Below, piece by piece: positions 17,994 through 27,394 of a stretch of 64,000 nucleotides of DNA; the stretch's first letter is position 1; every line of letters begins with the position of its first letter. The notes below the pieces were generated by a model. That model was not told where the DNA came from. It made no database searches and saw nothing but the letters and a program-made list of their open reading frames with translations. The stretch comes from Streptomyces sp. NBC_01429 (GTDB taxonomy: Bacteria; Actinomycetota; Actinomycetes; Streptomycetales; Streptomycetaceae): positions 3,442,501 through 3,506,500 of the forward strand of contig NZ_CP109599.1 in the NCBI RefSeq assembly GCF_036231945.1. The letters run 5' to 3'. The position numbers were made by a program, and so were the translations under genes.

Positions 17994-18743
17994 TCAGCTG
18001 GGGAGTGACGCCCAGAAGCGGCGCAACACGTCCGCGCCCCGGTCGGGGTCCTGAAGCATCCAGTAGTGGGTGAGGCCGTCGAACTCCGTCAGCTGGGCCC
18101 CGAGCCGCTCGGCCATGTCCCGGTCCTGCGCGGGCTGCGCCATGGGGTCGCCGGTCGGGGCCAGGATCAGCCCCGGAGCAGCGGCGGGACGGTCGAATTC
18201 CTTGCCCCAGTCGGCGTGGAAGTTGGGCCAGGCCGAGCGGTAGAGCGCCAGGATGGCCGCGCTCATCTCCGCGTCGTGGGTGTCGTCGACCTCCTTCGCC
18301 AGTTCGGGGCTCATGCCCCGGGGCTGGAGGAAGTCGCCGAAGGTGTGGCCGCTGCCGGAGGGCGACTCGCGCAGTCCGGCGAGCGACTCCTCGCCCTCCG
18401 GGCTCTTCTGCCACAAGGTGGCCGCTTCGTGCCACTGGTAGTCGGGGTGCCAGCCGTGGGCGACGTCGGACACCCAGCTGCGTACGGGCACGTCGTAGGC
18501 GGAGACGACCCGCATCGTGAGGTGGCCGCCCCAGTCGTGGCCGACGACGTCGACCGGCCCGCCGATGGCGCGCAGTTCGTCGGCGAGCCAGTCCGCGTAC
18601 GCGTCCTTGTCCCGCAGGCGGGCCGGGCGAGGGCTGCCGAAGCCGGGCAGCCGCAGGGCCACGGTCGCCCGCTCGGTCCGTTCCCGGATGTCGTTCCAGA
18701 TGGTGGGCGTTTCGGGCACTCCGTGCACGAATACGACGGTCAT
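17994..18743 (-). CDS. Alpha/beta hydrolase
   Basis: 249 aa. The β-strand motif FVHGVPETP carries the oxyanion hole (HGxP), and the nucleophile elbow VVGHDWGGHL has Asp as nucleophile, as in epoxide hydrolases and haloalkane dehalogenases. The C-terminal catalytic His lies in GLTHYWML. Epoxide hydrolase is the best guess, but the lid region (HPDYQWHEAATLWQK) does not identify the substrate. ATG 18743 has GGGGAG at 6 nt; an in-frame ATG at 18800 is rejected. It is divergent from a TetR gene with paired operators between, so repression by that regulator is likely. Confidence 0.9.
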   Translation of the reverse strand: MTVVFVHGVPETPTIWNDIRERTERATVALRLPGFGSPRPARLRDKDAYADWLADELRAIGGPVDVVGHDWGGHLTMRVVSAYDVPVRSWVSDVAHGWHPDYQWHEAATLWQKSPEGEESLAGLRESPSGSGHTFGDFLQPRGMSPELAKEVDDTHDAEMSAAILALYRSAWPNFHADWGKEFDRPAAAPGLILAPTGDPMAQPAQDRDMAERLGAQLTEFDGLTHYWMLQDPDRGADVLRRFWASLPS

Positions 18744-18761
18744 GGCTACTCCCCAGCAGAT

Positions 18762-18819
18762 AAGTGGATGAGCTATCAACTTCACGCACCGTAGCATCAA
18801 GCTGATAACCTATCCACCT
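18762..18819. promoter_or_regulatory. Paired TetR operators in the hydrolase/tetR intergenic region
   Basis: Two related 21-bp sites on opposite strands: 18762-18782 (core TGGATGAGCTATCA) and 18799-18819 (core TGATAACCTATCCA), 16/21 identical when one is inverted. Each is an imperfect palindrome of TGATA and TATCCA half-sites. Confidence 0.6.
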
Positions 18820-18841
18820 AGCACCGTGAGGGAGGAAGAGC

Positions 18842-19381
18842 ATGCGGGCCGACGCCGCACGGAACAGGCAGAGGATCTTCGACGAAGCCCACCGGGCCAT
18901 CACCGCCGGGGAGATCACGCTCACCCTCAACGAACTCGCCCGCCGGTCCGACGTAGGGGTCGGGACGGTCTACCGCCTGTTCCCGACCCAACGGGCCATG
19001 CTCGAAGCAGTCCTGGAGACCTCGGTACGCGACCTCATCGGCGCGGCCGCCGAGGCGGAGCGCCGCCCGGAGCCCGTCCAGGCCCTCGTCGAGTTCCTCC
19101 ACACGGCACTGTCGGCCGCCCTCGCGCAGCCCGGCCTCATCGACGTCCTGATCACCGCGACCGACGAGACGGATTCCTTGCGCCAGGCAAAGGGCGAACT
19201 GGCCGCAGCCGCCTCCCGCCTGCTCGACCGCATCCGTCCGGCCCCCGTGCTCACCGGCGAGAACCTGCTGAAACTACTGTGCGGACTGATCCACGCCGTC
19301 AACGAACACCCGGCGGAACGGCAGCCCGCCGCGACCGATGCCTACCTCCACATCCTCCGGGCCGGCCTCACACCCAGCTGA
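18842..19381 (+). CDS. TetR/AcrR-family transcriptional regulator
   Basis: 179 aa. N-terminal DNA-binding domain: RQRIFDEAHRAI, then the helix-turn-helix LTLNELARRSDVGVGTVYRLF (about 29-49), a clear TetR signature. The C-terminal helical ligand domain resembles the SBT-type TetR_C group found with oxidoreductases and hydrolases. GGAGGAAGAG immediately precedes the ATG. The divergent hydrolase and the two matching sites between them indicate that this protein represses both genes and is released by a small molecule, possibly the hydrolase substrate. Confidence 0.92.
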   Translation: MRADAARNRQRIFDEAHRAITAGEITLTLNELARRSDVGVGTVYRLFPTQRAMLEAVLETSVRDLIGAAAEAERRPEPVQALVEFLHTALSAALAQPGLIDVLITATDETDSLRQAKGELAAAASRLLDRIRPAPVLTGENLLKLLCGLIHAVNEHPAERQPAATDAYLHILRAGLTPS

Positions 19382-19384
19382 GGA

Positions 19385-19900
19385 CTACCGCCCGCCACCG
19401 CCCGACGTCACCGACGTTCCCGATGTCCCCGGCGCGCCCAGTGCGCCCAGCGCCTCGTCCGTCAGGCGGAAGACCGTCCACTCGTCCTGCGGCAGCGCGC
19501 CCAGGGAGCGGTAGAAGGCGATCGACGGTTCGTTCCAGTCCAGTACGGACCACTCCAGGCGCTCGTAGCCGCGCTCCACGCAGATGCGGGCCAGCTCGGT
19601 CAGCAGTGCCCTGCCGTGGCCGCCGCCCCGGCGGTCGGGGCGTACGTACAGGTCTTCCAGGTAGATGCCGTGGACCCCGCGCCACGTCGAGAAGTTCAGG
19701 AACCAGAGCGCGAAGCCGACCGGCTCACCGTCCGCCGTCTCCGCGAGGTGCGCGTACGCGGCGGGGCGTTCGCCGAAGAGCGCCTCGTGGAGCTGGGACT
19801 CGGTCGCGCGTGCCTCGTCGGGAACCCTCTCGTACTCCGCCAGCTCCCGGATCATCGCGTGGATCACGGGGACGTCGGCGGCGGTCGCGGTACGAATCAT
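19385..19900 (-). CDS. GNAT-family N-acetyltransferase
   Basis: 171 aa. The core is IYLEDLYVRPDRRGGGHGRALLTEL (acetyl-CoA-binding R/Q-x-x-G-x-G/A loop), followed by WSVLDWNEPSIAFYRSLGA, typical of the spermidine/diamine acetyltransferase (SSAT) branch. The N-terminus IRTATAADVPVIHAMIRELAEYE also fits that branch. The last ~20 residues are a Gly/Ser/Thr-rich tail. It follows the aminoglycoside kinase-like gene by 25 nt on the same strand, so an operon is likely. The acceptor amine is unknown. Confidence 0.9.
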   Translation of the reverse strand: MIRTATAADVPVIHAMIRELAEYERVPDEARATESQLHEALFGERPAAYAHLAETADGEPVGFALWFLNFSTWRGVHGIYLEDLYVRPDRRGGGHGRALLTELARICVERGYERLEWSVLDWNEPSIAFYRSLGALPQDEWTVFRLTDEALGALGAPGTSGTSVTSGGGGR

Positions 19901-19925
19901 GGGCCCAGCCTCTCTCTTTCTCCGG

Positions 19926-20822
19926 TCAGCGCGCCAGCAGCGCCCGGCCGATGGACACCTGTACCGGATCGAGCGCGCGCTCGCCGTCCTCGATGTGCCA
20001 CAGGCTGTTCTGGAGGACGCGCCCCAGCGTCCATGCGCCCGCGCGCTCCCGGTCCAGCCCGAGCACCTCCGTCATCAGGTCGAAGCGCCGGTCGGTCTCC
20101 GCCGCGTCGAAGCGGTTGCCGAGCGCGGGCAGCAGCTCGAACCCGGGGTCGCCGGCCAGCGGCTTCGGGTCGATGGCGAGCCAGGGGCCGCGCGGGTCGC
20201 CGTCGGGGGTCGCGAGGACGTTCGCGTAGTGCAGGTCCCAGTGCAGCAGCCGGTCCCCCGGCTCGGCCGCGACCTCGCGCACCGCCGCCGCGCAGTCGCG
20301 CAGCAGCCGGCGTTCGTCCTCGTCCGGGAGGAGCCGGGACAGCCGGGGTACGTCGTCCAGCATCCGGGCCGCGATGGAGCCGAGCCCGCGCACCCCGGCG
20401 GGGGCCCGTACCGCCGTGAGCCGGGCGAGCAGTTCGGCGATGACACGGACCGCCTCCCGCGCCTCCACTTCCCCCAGGTCGCGGGGGCTCAGGCGCTCCA
20501 GCAGCATCGTGCCGGTGGCCTCGTCGTGCCGGAGCAGCCGTACGGAACCGCCGCCGGCCACGTCCCACGCGCGCAGCGCCACGGGCTCGCCGACCGACTC
20601 GTCGTCCAGGAGCTGGAGCTTCAGCACGGCGTCCGTACCGTCCGGGCGTTCCACGGGGAGCACCAGCGCGCACACGCCGTACATCGAGGGGCCGGTGAGC
20701 CGTAGTTCCCAACGGTCCAGGAAGTCCGCCGCCAGCCCCGGCAGCTCCGCGATGAACGCGCGGCCCGCCTCGCCGTTGTACTTCGACTGTGTTTCCGCCA
20801 GCGCCACCGGAATGTCAATCAC
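19926..20822 (-). CDS. Aminoglycoside/hydroxyurea phosphotransferase, APH(6) type
   Basis: 298 aa. The fold shows GPSMYGVCALVLPVE, the ATP lysine in AVLKLQLLDDES, the catalytic loop LLHWDLHYANVL (HxDxxxxN) and the metal motif LAIDPKPLAGDPGF. These motifs match streptomycin 6-kinase and hydroxyurea phosphotransferase proteins. Actinobacterial copies are common and not all confer resistance. The GTG at 20822 has no Shine-Dalgarno, but TAGCAT lies 7 nt upstream on the coding strand, predicting a leaderless transcript. Together with the downstream acetyltransferase it looks like a two-gene antibiotic-modification or detoxification unit. Confidence 0.88.
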   Translation of the reverse strand: MIDIPVALAETQSKYNGEAGRAFIAELPGLAADFLDRWELRLTGPSMYGVCALVLPVERPDGTDAVLKLQLLDDESVGEPVALRAWDVAGGGSVRLLRHDEATGTMLLERLSPRDLGEVEAREAVRVIAELLARLTAVRAPAGVRGLGSIAARMLDDVPRLSRLLPDEDERRLLRDCAAAVREVAAEPGDRLLHWDLHYANVLATPDGDPRGPWLAIDPKPLAGDPGFELLPALGNRFDAAETDRRFDLMTEVLGLDRERAGAWTLGRVLQNSLWHIEDGERALDPVQVSIGRALLAR

Positions 20823-20844
20823 GGATTCGATGCTAGAGCCATGG
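20823..20844. promoter_or_regulatory. 22-bp divergent start region with overlapping promoters
   Basis: Only 22 bp separate the two divergent GTG starts (20822 minus, 20845 plus). On the minus strand TAGCAT sits at the -10 distance for a leaderless kinase mRNA. The plus-strand promoter must lie inside the kinase coding region. Confidence 0.45.
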
Positions 20845-21576
20845 GTGAATCACCCCATGCGCCGCTTCCTCCACACGGTCCGCGTCTGGATCACGAGCGC
20901 CCCCGGCACCTATCTCTGGCTGGCGGCCCTCTTCGTCACCACCGTCGCCCTGCACCGGATGTCACCGGATTTCGAGGAGGACTTCCTGCGTCAGCGCTCC
21001 ACCAACATCCACGAGCTGTCGACGAGCCCCCTGCGGGTGCTCATCTCCAGCGCCTTCTGGATCGACGGCGGCAGCTGGCTCCCGTACGCCGTGCTCTACA
21101 CGGTCTTCCACGCGCCGGCCGAGCACTGGCTCGGCACCCTGCGCTGGCTCGCGGTCGCCGCGCTGGCGCACATCGGCGCGACACTGGTCAGCGAGGGGGT
21201 GCTGAGCTGGGCCGTGCACCACGGCCATGCCCCGCAGTCGGCGGTCAACACGCTGGACATCGGGGTCAGTTACGCGCTCGCGGGGGTGATCGCCGTCCTG
21301 GCCTACCGGGTGCCCCGGCCCTGGCACCTGCCGTATCTCGCCGCTGTCCTCATCTTCTTCGGCATCCCCTTGATCGCCGGGCGCACCTTCACCGATCTCG
21401 GCCACTTCAGCGCCGTCCTCATCGGGCTCGCGTGCTACCCGATCGCCCGGGGCCGGGGCCGGGGACGGGGACGAGGGCGGGGGCGAGGCCCGGGCCGGGG
21501 GTCGGCGCGGAAGCGTGCGCGTGGGGCGGCGTGGGACCGGCCGAGGGGGACTTCGCGGACACGACCTGCCGGCTAG
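20845..21576 (+). CDS. Rhomboid-like integral membrane protein
   Basis: 243 aa with about six membrane helices. It shows rhomboid-like landmarks: APAEHWLGTLRWL in an early helix, a GxSY-type motif in VNTLDIGVSYALAGVIAVL (candidate serine) and a late-helix histidine in DLGHFSAVLIGL. Actinobacterial rhomboid-like proteins of this type may or may not be active proteases. The start is GTG 20845 (or ATG 20857, four codons later). The C-terminus is a highly basic Gly-Arg repeat tail from simple-sequence DNA (about 21448-21510). Confidence 0.75.
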   Translation: MNHPMRRFLHTVRVWITSAPGTYLWLAALFVTTVALHRMSPDFEEDFLRQRSTNIHELSTSPLRVLISSAFWIDGGSWLPYAVLYTVFHAPAEHWLGTLRWLAVAALAHIGATLVSEGVLSWAVHHGHAPQSAVNTLDIGVSYALAGVIAVLAYRVPRPWHLPYLAAVLIFFGIPLIAGRTFTDLGHFSAVLIGLACYPIARGRGRGRGRGRGRGPGRGSARKRARGAAWDRPRGTSRTRPAG

Positions 21577-21607
21577 CCATGCTGCCCTCACAGGCGACGG
21601 AAAGGCC

Positions 21608-22072
21608 CTAGTCGGTACGGCGGTCGGCCGGGTCGCGGCGGTCGGCCGGGTCGCCGAGCGTCAGCCCGTAGAAGTCCCGCCCCTGGATGACGGATCCGTG
21701 CTGCACGCCGCCGCTGACGCTGTTGTGTACGACGCTGACCGGCCGGTCGTCCGGCGGCGGCGCCAGCTCGTCCAGCAGGAGCCGCAGCTCCGCCGCCGCG
21801 GCGGGGTCCGCCCGGAGTACGCGGCGCAGCCTCGTCCGCCAGAGGGCCTCCACATCGGCGGCGGCCGTCTCGTCGTCCTCCGCGCGGGCCGTGGTCAGTT
21901 CCCGGCGGGAGATCCGGAGTTCCTCGTCGGCCGCGCTCTCCGCGCGCTCGTCACCGCCCCGGGCGAGGAAGCGCGCCAGCCGCTCCCGCCCCTGGGCCCA
22001 GGCGTCCGAGACCATGAGACCGACCAGTGTCGTGGCCCCCGACGCCGCCAATGCCGCCAACTCGGCTTCCAT
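21608..22072 (-). CDS. Small protein with SG-V-x-G-x-V-x-Q-x-RD tail motif, probable effector-associated partner
   Basis: 154 aa. An N-terminal hydrophobic helix (LAALAASGATTLVGLMV) leads into a charged helical region with ERLARFLARGGDERAESAADEELRISR and ADVEALWRTRLRRVLRADPAAAAELRLLLDEL. The C-terminus VHNSVSGGVQHGSVIQGRDF matches the short repeated β motif common at the ends of effector-associated domains of actinobacterial STAND, caspase-like and conflict-system proteins. No enzyme motif is seen. GGGGGG precedes the ATG. It stands between unrelated genes, so it may act in trans or be an orphan fragment of such a system. Function unknown. Confidence 0.7.
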   Translation of the reverse strand: MEAELAALAASGATTLVGLMVSDAWAQGRERLARFLARGGDERAESAADEELRISRRELTTARAEDDETAAADVEALWRTRLRRVLRADPAAAAELRLLLDELAPPPDDRPVSVVHNSVSGGVQHGSVIQGRDFYGLTLGDPADRRDPADRRTD

Positions 22073-22239
22073 TGAACCCCCCTTGCCGCTCGGACGCTCC
22101 GGCCGCCCGGACGCTCCGGCCGCCCGGCCGCCCGGTCGCCCGCTCCACCGTAGAGAGTTTTCGCGAGCGTGAGTAGACGGGTACGGAAAGTAGCGCGGGG
22201 ATTCGCCCCCGGTGCGGAGCTTCGGGAACGGGAAGACGC

Positions 22240-22830
22240 CTACGCGTCCCCCTCCGGAGAGGTCCCCGCCGTCAGGGCCGCGCGCGCGGCGGCGAGGATC
22301 TCCTCGGAGAGCGGGGAGCCCGTGGTGGCGCGGGCCAGGACGAGCGCGCCGAGCATGGTGCACAGCCGGGTGATGCCGTCCCCGCCCTCGCCCTCGCCCT
22401 CGGTGGCGAGCCACCCGGCGAAGTCGCCCACTCCCTCGGTGTAGACGCGGCGGGCCTCGCGGTCTCCCGGTTCGCGCGCCATGTCGGTGACGAGCGCGGC
22501 GACGGGGCAGCCGTCCGCCGCGCCGTCGCGGTGCTCGACGGAGAGGTAGGCGTCGATCACAGCCCGCTGGGCGGCGGGGCCCTGTCCGGCATGCCGCTCC
22601 AGTCCGTCCTTGTGGCGCTGGGCGAGTTCGCCGAACGCGTGGGCGGTGGCCTCGTCGACGAGCGCCTCTTTGGAGGCGAACTGCTTGTAGAAGCCGCCGT
22701 GGGTCAGACCGGACGCCTTCATCAGGTCGGCGACGCTGACGTGGGTGCCCTGCTCCCGGAAGAGGCGGGAGGCGGTTGCCACGACCCGTTGGCGGTTCTC
22801 CTCCGCCTGCGCCCGCGATACGCGGCCCAT
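22240..22830 (-). CDS. TetR/AcrR-family transcriptional regulator
   Basis: 196 aa. DNA-binding domain: ENRQRVVATASRLFREQG then HVSVADLMKASGLTHGGFYKQFASKEAL. The C-terminal half, with Cys in AADGCPVAALVTDMA, fits the TetR_C group usually linked to SDR enzymes and efflux. It is divergent from the SDR-AKR-quinone oxidoreductase genes and separated from them by two inverted repeats, so it probably represses that operon in response to a reactive carbonyl or quinone. Confidence 0.92.
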   Translation of the reverse strand: MGRVSRAQAEENRQRVVATASRLFREQGTHVSVADLMKASGLTHGGFYKQFASKEALVDEATAHAFGELAQRHKDGLERHAGQGPAAQRAVIDAYLSVEHRDGAADGCPVAALVTDMAREPGDREARRVYTEGVGDFAGWLATEGEGEGGDGITRLCTMLGALVLARATTGSPLSEEILAAARAALTAGTSPEGDA

Positions 22831-22848
22831 CAGCCACCTCCTCTATTG

Positions 22849-22902
22849 GATGTCGTTTGACATCTATGCTAGACCATGTTTTAGATTGTAGTCATAATCT
22901 AA
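22849..22902. promoter_or_regulatory. Two inverted repeats between tetR and the SDR operon
   Basis: IR1 22849-22864: GATGTC-4 nt-GACATC, perfect. IR2 22881-22902: TTAGATT-8 nt-AATCTAA, perfect. The AT-rich block contrasts with the surroundings and contains the likely promoter(s) and TetR operator. Confidence 0.6.
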
Positions 22903-22949
22903 TTCACGCGGGCTCCGGACGGACGGTGCCCACGACGCCGGGAGTGGTC

Positions 22950-23636
22950 ATGGAACTGAAGGACGCGGTAGCGGTGGTCACCGGAGCCAACCGGGGGCTC
23001 GGGCGGCATCTGGCCACCCAGCTCGTGGAGCGCGGGGCGAAGGTCTACGCGGCGGCCCGCCGTCCCGAGACGGTGGACCTGCCGGGCGTCACCCCGCTGC
23101 GGCTGGACATAACGGACGAGGAGTCGATCCGGGCCGCGGTCCGCACGGCCTCCGACGCGACGCTGCTGGTGAACAACGCGGGCATCTCCACCGCCACGCC
23201 GCTGATCGCGGGCGAAACAGCCGCCGTGCGCCAGGAGATGGAGACGAACTTCTTCGGCCCGCTCGCCGTGACACGGGCCTTCGCCCCCGTCATCGAGGGC
23301 AACGGCGGCGGCGCCGTGCTCAACGTCCTGTCCGTCCTGTCCTGGCTGCACCCGGCCGGCCTCGGGTCCTACGCGGCGGCCAAGGCCGCGGCATGGGCGC
23401 TGACCGACGCGGCCCGGGAGGAGCTGGCGCCCCGCGGCATCACCGTCTCGGCGCTGCACGTCGGATACATGGACACCGACATGGCCGCGGGCGTCCCCGC
23501 CGACCAGAAGGCCGACCCGGCCGATGTCGCCGCACAGGCCCTGTACGGCATCGAGACGGGCCTGCCCGAGATCCTCGCCGACGAGACCACCCGGTACGTC
23601 AGGCAGAGCCTGGCCGCCTCGCCGAACGCGACGTGA
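22950..23636 (+). CDS. Short-chain dehydrogenase/reductase
   Basis: 228 aa. NAD(P)-binding TGANRGLG (residues 12-19), then NNAG, and the catalytic SYAAAKAA (Tyr-x-x-x-Lys). The upstream catalytic Ser lies in LNVLSVLSWLH. ATG 22950 with GGGAG at 6 nt (GTG 22944 is an alternative). First gene of a three-gene run with an aldo/keto reductase and a quinone oxidoreductase, all NADPH-type, which suggests a carbonyl/quinone detoxification operon under the divergent TetR. Confidence 0.9.
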   Translation: MELKDAVAVVTGANRGLGRHLATQLVERGAKVYAAARRPETVDLPGVTPLRLDITDEESIRAAVRTASDATLLVNNAGISTATPLIAGETAAVRQEMETNFFGPLAVTRAFAPVIEGNGGGAVLNVLSVLSWLHPAGLGSYAAAKAAAWALTDAAREELAPRGITVSALHVGYMDTDMAAGVPADQKADPADVAAQALYGIETGLPEILADETTRYVRQSLAASPNAT

Positions 23637-23722
23637 GGCGCAGCACCTCCCCCGGCACCTCCCCCGTCACCTCGTCCCACCTCATCAAGAGTCCCGTCGA
23701 TCAGTGAAAGCAAGGACACCTC

Positions 23723-24778
<1,056 letters not shown>

Positions 24779-24924
24779 CGCCCGGCGGCAGCGCGGCCGG
24801 TGTCCCGGTGGCGGCGCCGCTCCTGATGCGCCTTGATGAACGCGGACGCTCCTCGATGAATGTGGACGCACCTCGATGAACGCGGAACCAGTCCCCTCAC
24901 GGACAAGAAACGGAGACGACGACG

Positions 24925-25929
24925 ATGAAGGCCTTCATGATCGAGCGGTACGGCGACCAGGCCGGCGTGCGCGCCGGCCAGGTGCCCGACCCGCGGGTGG
25001 GCCCCGACGACGTCCTGGTCCGGATCCACGCGGCGAGCGTCAATCCGCTGGACCTCAAGCTCCGCGACGGGGACTTCAAGGCGATCCTTCCGTACCGTCT
25101 CCCGCTCGTCCTCGGCAATGACCTCGCCGGGGTGGTGATCCGGGTGGGACCGGCCGTCACCCGGTTCGCGGTGGGCGACGAGGTCTACGCGCGGCCCGGC
25201 AAGGACCGCATCGGCACCTTCGCCGAACTCATCGCCGTCCACCAGGACGACGTGGCGGTCAAACCGGCCACGCTCACCATGGAGGAGGCCGCGTCCCTCC
25301 CCCTGGTCGCCCTGACCGCGTGGCAGGCGCTGGTCGAACGGGCACAGGTGCGGCCGGGGCAGAAGGTCCTCGTCCACGCGGGCGCAGGCGGCGTCGGCAC
25401 GATCGCCGTCCAGCTGGCCAAGCAGCTGGGCGCGTACGTGGCCGCCACCGCGAGCACCGCAAAGGCCGACCTGGTGAAGGGGCTCGGCGCTGACGTCGTC
25501 ATCGACTACAAGCGGCAGGATTTCGAGACGGTCCTCGACGGCTACGACGTCGTCCTGGACACCGTCGGCGGCGAGACGCTCAAGAAGTCCCCGCGGGTGC
25601 TCAAGCCCGGCGGGAAGATCATCAGCATCGCGGGCCCGCCCGACGCGGCCTTCGCCCGCGAGCTGGGCGCGCACGCGATCCTCCGGCTGGCGATGAGCGC
25701 GCTGAGCTTCACCACCCGGCGCCGCGCCGGGCGCCGCGCCGTGACGTACTCGTTCCTGTTCATGAAGGCCGACGGCGACCAGCTGCGCCGGCTCGCCCCG
25801 CTCATCGACGCCGGGAAGATCCGTCCCGTCGTCGACCGCGTCTTCCCCTTCGACCGGACCCCGGAGGCCCTGCGGTACGTTGAGGAGGGCCGCGCGAAGG
25901 CGGGCAAGGTCGTCATCGCGATGACGTGA
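24925..25929 (+). CDS. NADP-dependent quinone oxidoreductase (MDR family)
   Basis: 334 aa. N-domain VLVRIHAASVNPLDLKLRDG and LVLGNDLAGVVIRVGP; Rossmann segment VLVHAGAGGVGTIAVQLAKQLGAYV; VVLDTVGGETL. Zinc ligands are absent. This is the typical zeta-crystallin/QOR pattern, reducing quinones or α,β-unsaturated ketones with NADPH. GGAGACGACGACG precedes the ATG. Third gene of the TetR-linked redox operon (146 nt after the aldo/keto reductase). Confidence 0.9.
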   Translation: MKAFMIERYGDQAGVRAGQVPDPRVGPDDVLVRIHAASVNPLDLKLRDGDFKAILPYRLPLVLGNDLAGVVIRVGPAVTRFAVGDEVYARPGKDRIGTFAELIAVHQDDVAVKPATLTMEEAASLPLVALTAWQALVERAQVRPGQKVLVHAGAGGVGTIAVQLAKQLGAYVAATASTAKADLVKGLGADVVIDYKRQDFETVLDGYDVVLDTVGGETLKKSPRVLKPGGKIISIAGPPDAAFARELGAHAILRLAMSALSFTTRRRAGRRAVTYSFLFMKADGDQLRRLAPLIDAGKIRPVVDRVFPFDRTPEALRYVEEGRAKAGKVVIAMT

Positions 25930-26029
25930 GGAAGGCCGCTTACGTGCCACAAGCGCTCGAATTCCTCGAACGGTAGTCAGGCAGGGCAGACCGGGCCGGG
26001 CCGCTCCGGATACGGCCGGGCCTACCCGC

Positions 26030-27247
26030 TCACGGCGGCCCCGAGCCGTTGAGCCAGTAGGCGCCGTACAGCGCGGAGGAGACCGCGAGGAGGGTGACGG
26101 CGGCGGCGGACAGCGCGGGCGGGCGTTTCGCGAGCCAGGCCGCGCCCGGGATGAGCAGGGCGAAGGCCGGCAGCAGAAGCCGGGGCTTCGAGCCGAAATA
26201 GCCGGACGAGCAGAGCGCGAGCAGCACGATGCCGCCGGTGTAGACCTGAACCGGCAGCGGAATGGCGGGCCGGCCGTCGAACTCCTTGAACCCCTGCCAG
26301 TAGACGCGGCCGAGCAGCCCGATTCCGATCAGCAGCAGCACCCCGGCGGCGAAGGCGGGTCCCGTCAGCAGGCCGCCGATGAACCGCGCGAAGGCGATGC
26401 CACCGTCGAATCCGTTGCCCCAGCCCCCTTGGACACGGAAATAGCCCCACGGGCTTCCGGTGGTGAAGCCCACCCAGAGGAAGAAGGAGAGAAATCCCAG
26501 CGGGGCCAGCAGCGCGCCCACCACCTCGGAGCCGCGCGGGCGCCTGCGCTCCACGGAGCACCCGTATCCCACCGCGACCCACAGGGCGACGGCGACGGCC
26601 AGTCCGACGGGCCGGGCGAGCCCGGCGAGCAGGGCCAGCGCACCGGCGGCGGGCCACCATCGCGCGCGGGTGAGATGGAGCGCCCATACGGCCAGCGCCG
26701 TGAAGAGGGACTCGCTGTACGCCATGGACTGGACGATGCCGACGGGCAGGGCCGCCCAGAGGGTCACGGTGAGAAGGGCGGCGCGCGGCCCGTACACGTC
26801 GTCGACCAGGAAGAACATCCCGGCGGCGGCCAGTACCGAACAGACCGCGCTGATGATCAGTCCGGCGTCGGCGTGGTCCACCGGGAGGACGGCCGCCACG
26901 GCGCGCTCCAGCCAGGGGAACAGCGGGAAGAACGCCTTGCTCGACAGTGTGCGGCCGTCGTTCGCCGCGACTTCGAACCCGTAACCGTGTTCGACGATCC
27001 GTACGTACCAGAGCGCGTCCCAGCGGGCGGACAGCAGCGTGTGCGCGCTTTTGCCGCGGGCGTCGGACCACAGGGCCAGCACCACGACGCCCAGCAGCCG
27101 GATGGCGACGAAGCACGCGAGGGCCGGCGCGGCTCTTCGCAGTGGCGCGGCTCCTCGCGGTAAAGGGACGCTGCTGCTCCCGCGCGCGCGTGCGCTTGGG
27201 CGTGCGCGTGGGCCGCGCAGGCGCGCGATCCGCGTGTCCCTGTTCAC
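26030..27247 (-). CDS. GT-C mannosyltransferase-like integral membrane protein
   Basis: 405 aa with about ten membrane helices after an Arg-rich N-terminus. The first loop has SARWDALWYVRIVEHGYGF, the acidic W-D-x-x-W-Y motif of PIG-V-type dolichol- or polyprenyl-phosphate-dependent mannosyltransferases. Helices such as FFPLFPWLERAVAAVL and ALPVGIVQSMAYSESLFTAL also fit this group. Streptomyces uses such enzymes for protein O-mannosylation or lipoglycans, but the acceptor here is unknown. The gene is separated from the two-component genes upstream by a terminator. Confidence 0.8.
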   Translation of the reverse strand: MNRDTRIARLRGPRARPSARARGSSSVPLPRGAAPLRRAAPALACFVAIRLLGVVVLALWSDARGKSAHTLLSARWDALWYVRIVEHGYGFEVAANDGRTLSSKAFFPLFPWLERAVAAVLPVDHADAGLIISAVCSVLAAAGMFFLVDDVYGPRAALLTVTLWAALPVGIVQSMAYSESLFTALAVWALHLTRARWWPAAGALALLAGLARPVGLAVAVALWVAVGYGCSVERRRPRGSEVVGALLAPLGFLSFFLWVGFTTGSPWGYFRVQGGWGNGFDGGIAFARFIGGLLTGPAFAAGVLLLIGIGLLGRVYWQGFKEFDGRPAIPLPVQVYTGGIVLLALCSSGYFGSKPRLLLPAFALLIPGAAWLAKRPPALSAAAVTLLAVSSALYGAYWLNGSGPP

Positions 27248-27341
27248 GTGCGCACCCGATCCAGCCTCATTTCCTCAAGGCCGGCTGTGCCGTCACCCCC
27301 CGCACCCCCACCGCGCCGCGTCCCTGGCGCGACGCAGTGAC

Positions 27342-27382
27342 GGGGCCCCAAGTTCCGGTTGTGCGTACCGATTTGGGGCCCC
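27342..27382. terminator. Terminator downstream of the two-component operon
   Basis: GGGGCCCCAA (27342-27351) pairs perfectly with TTGGGGCCCC (27373-27382) across a 21-nt loop, just after the response-regulator stop. Confidence 0.7.
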
Positions 27383-27394
27383 GACCGAAATACC

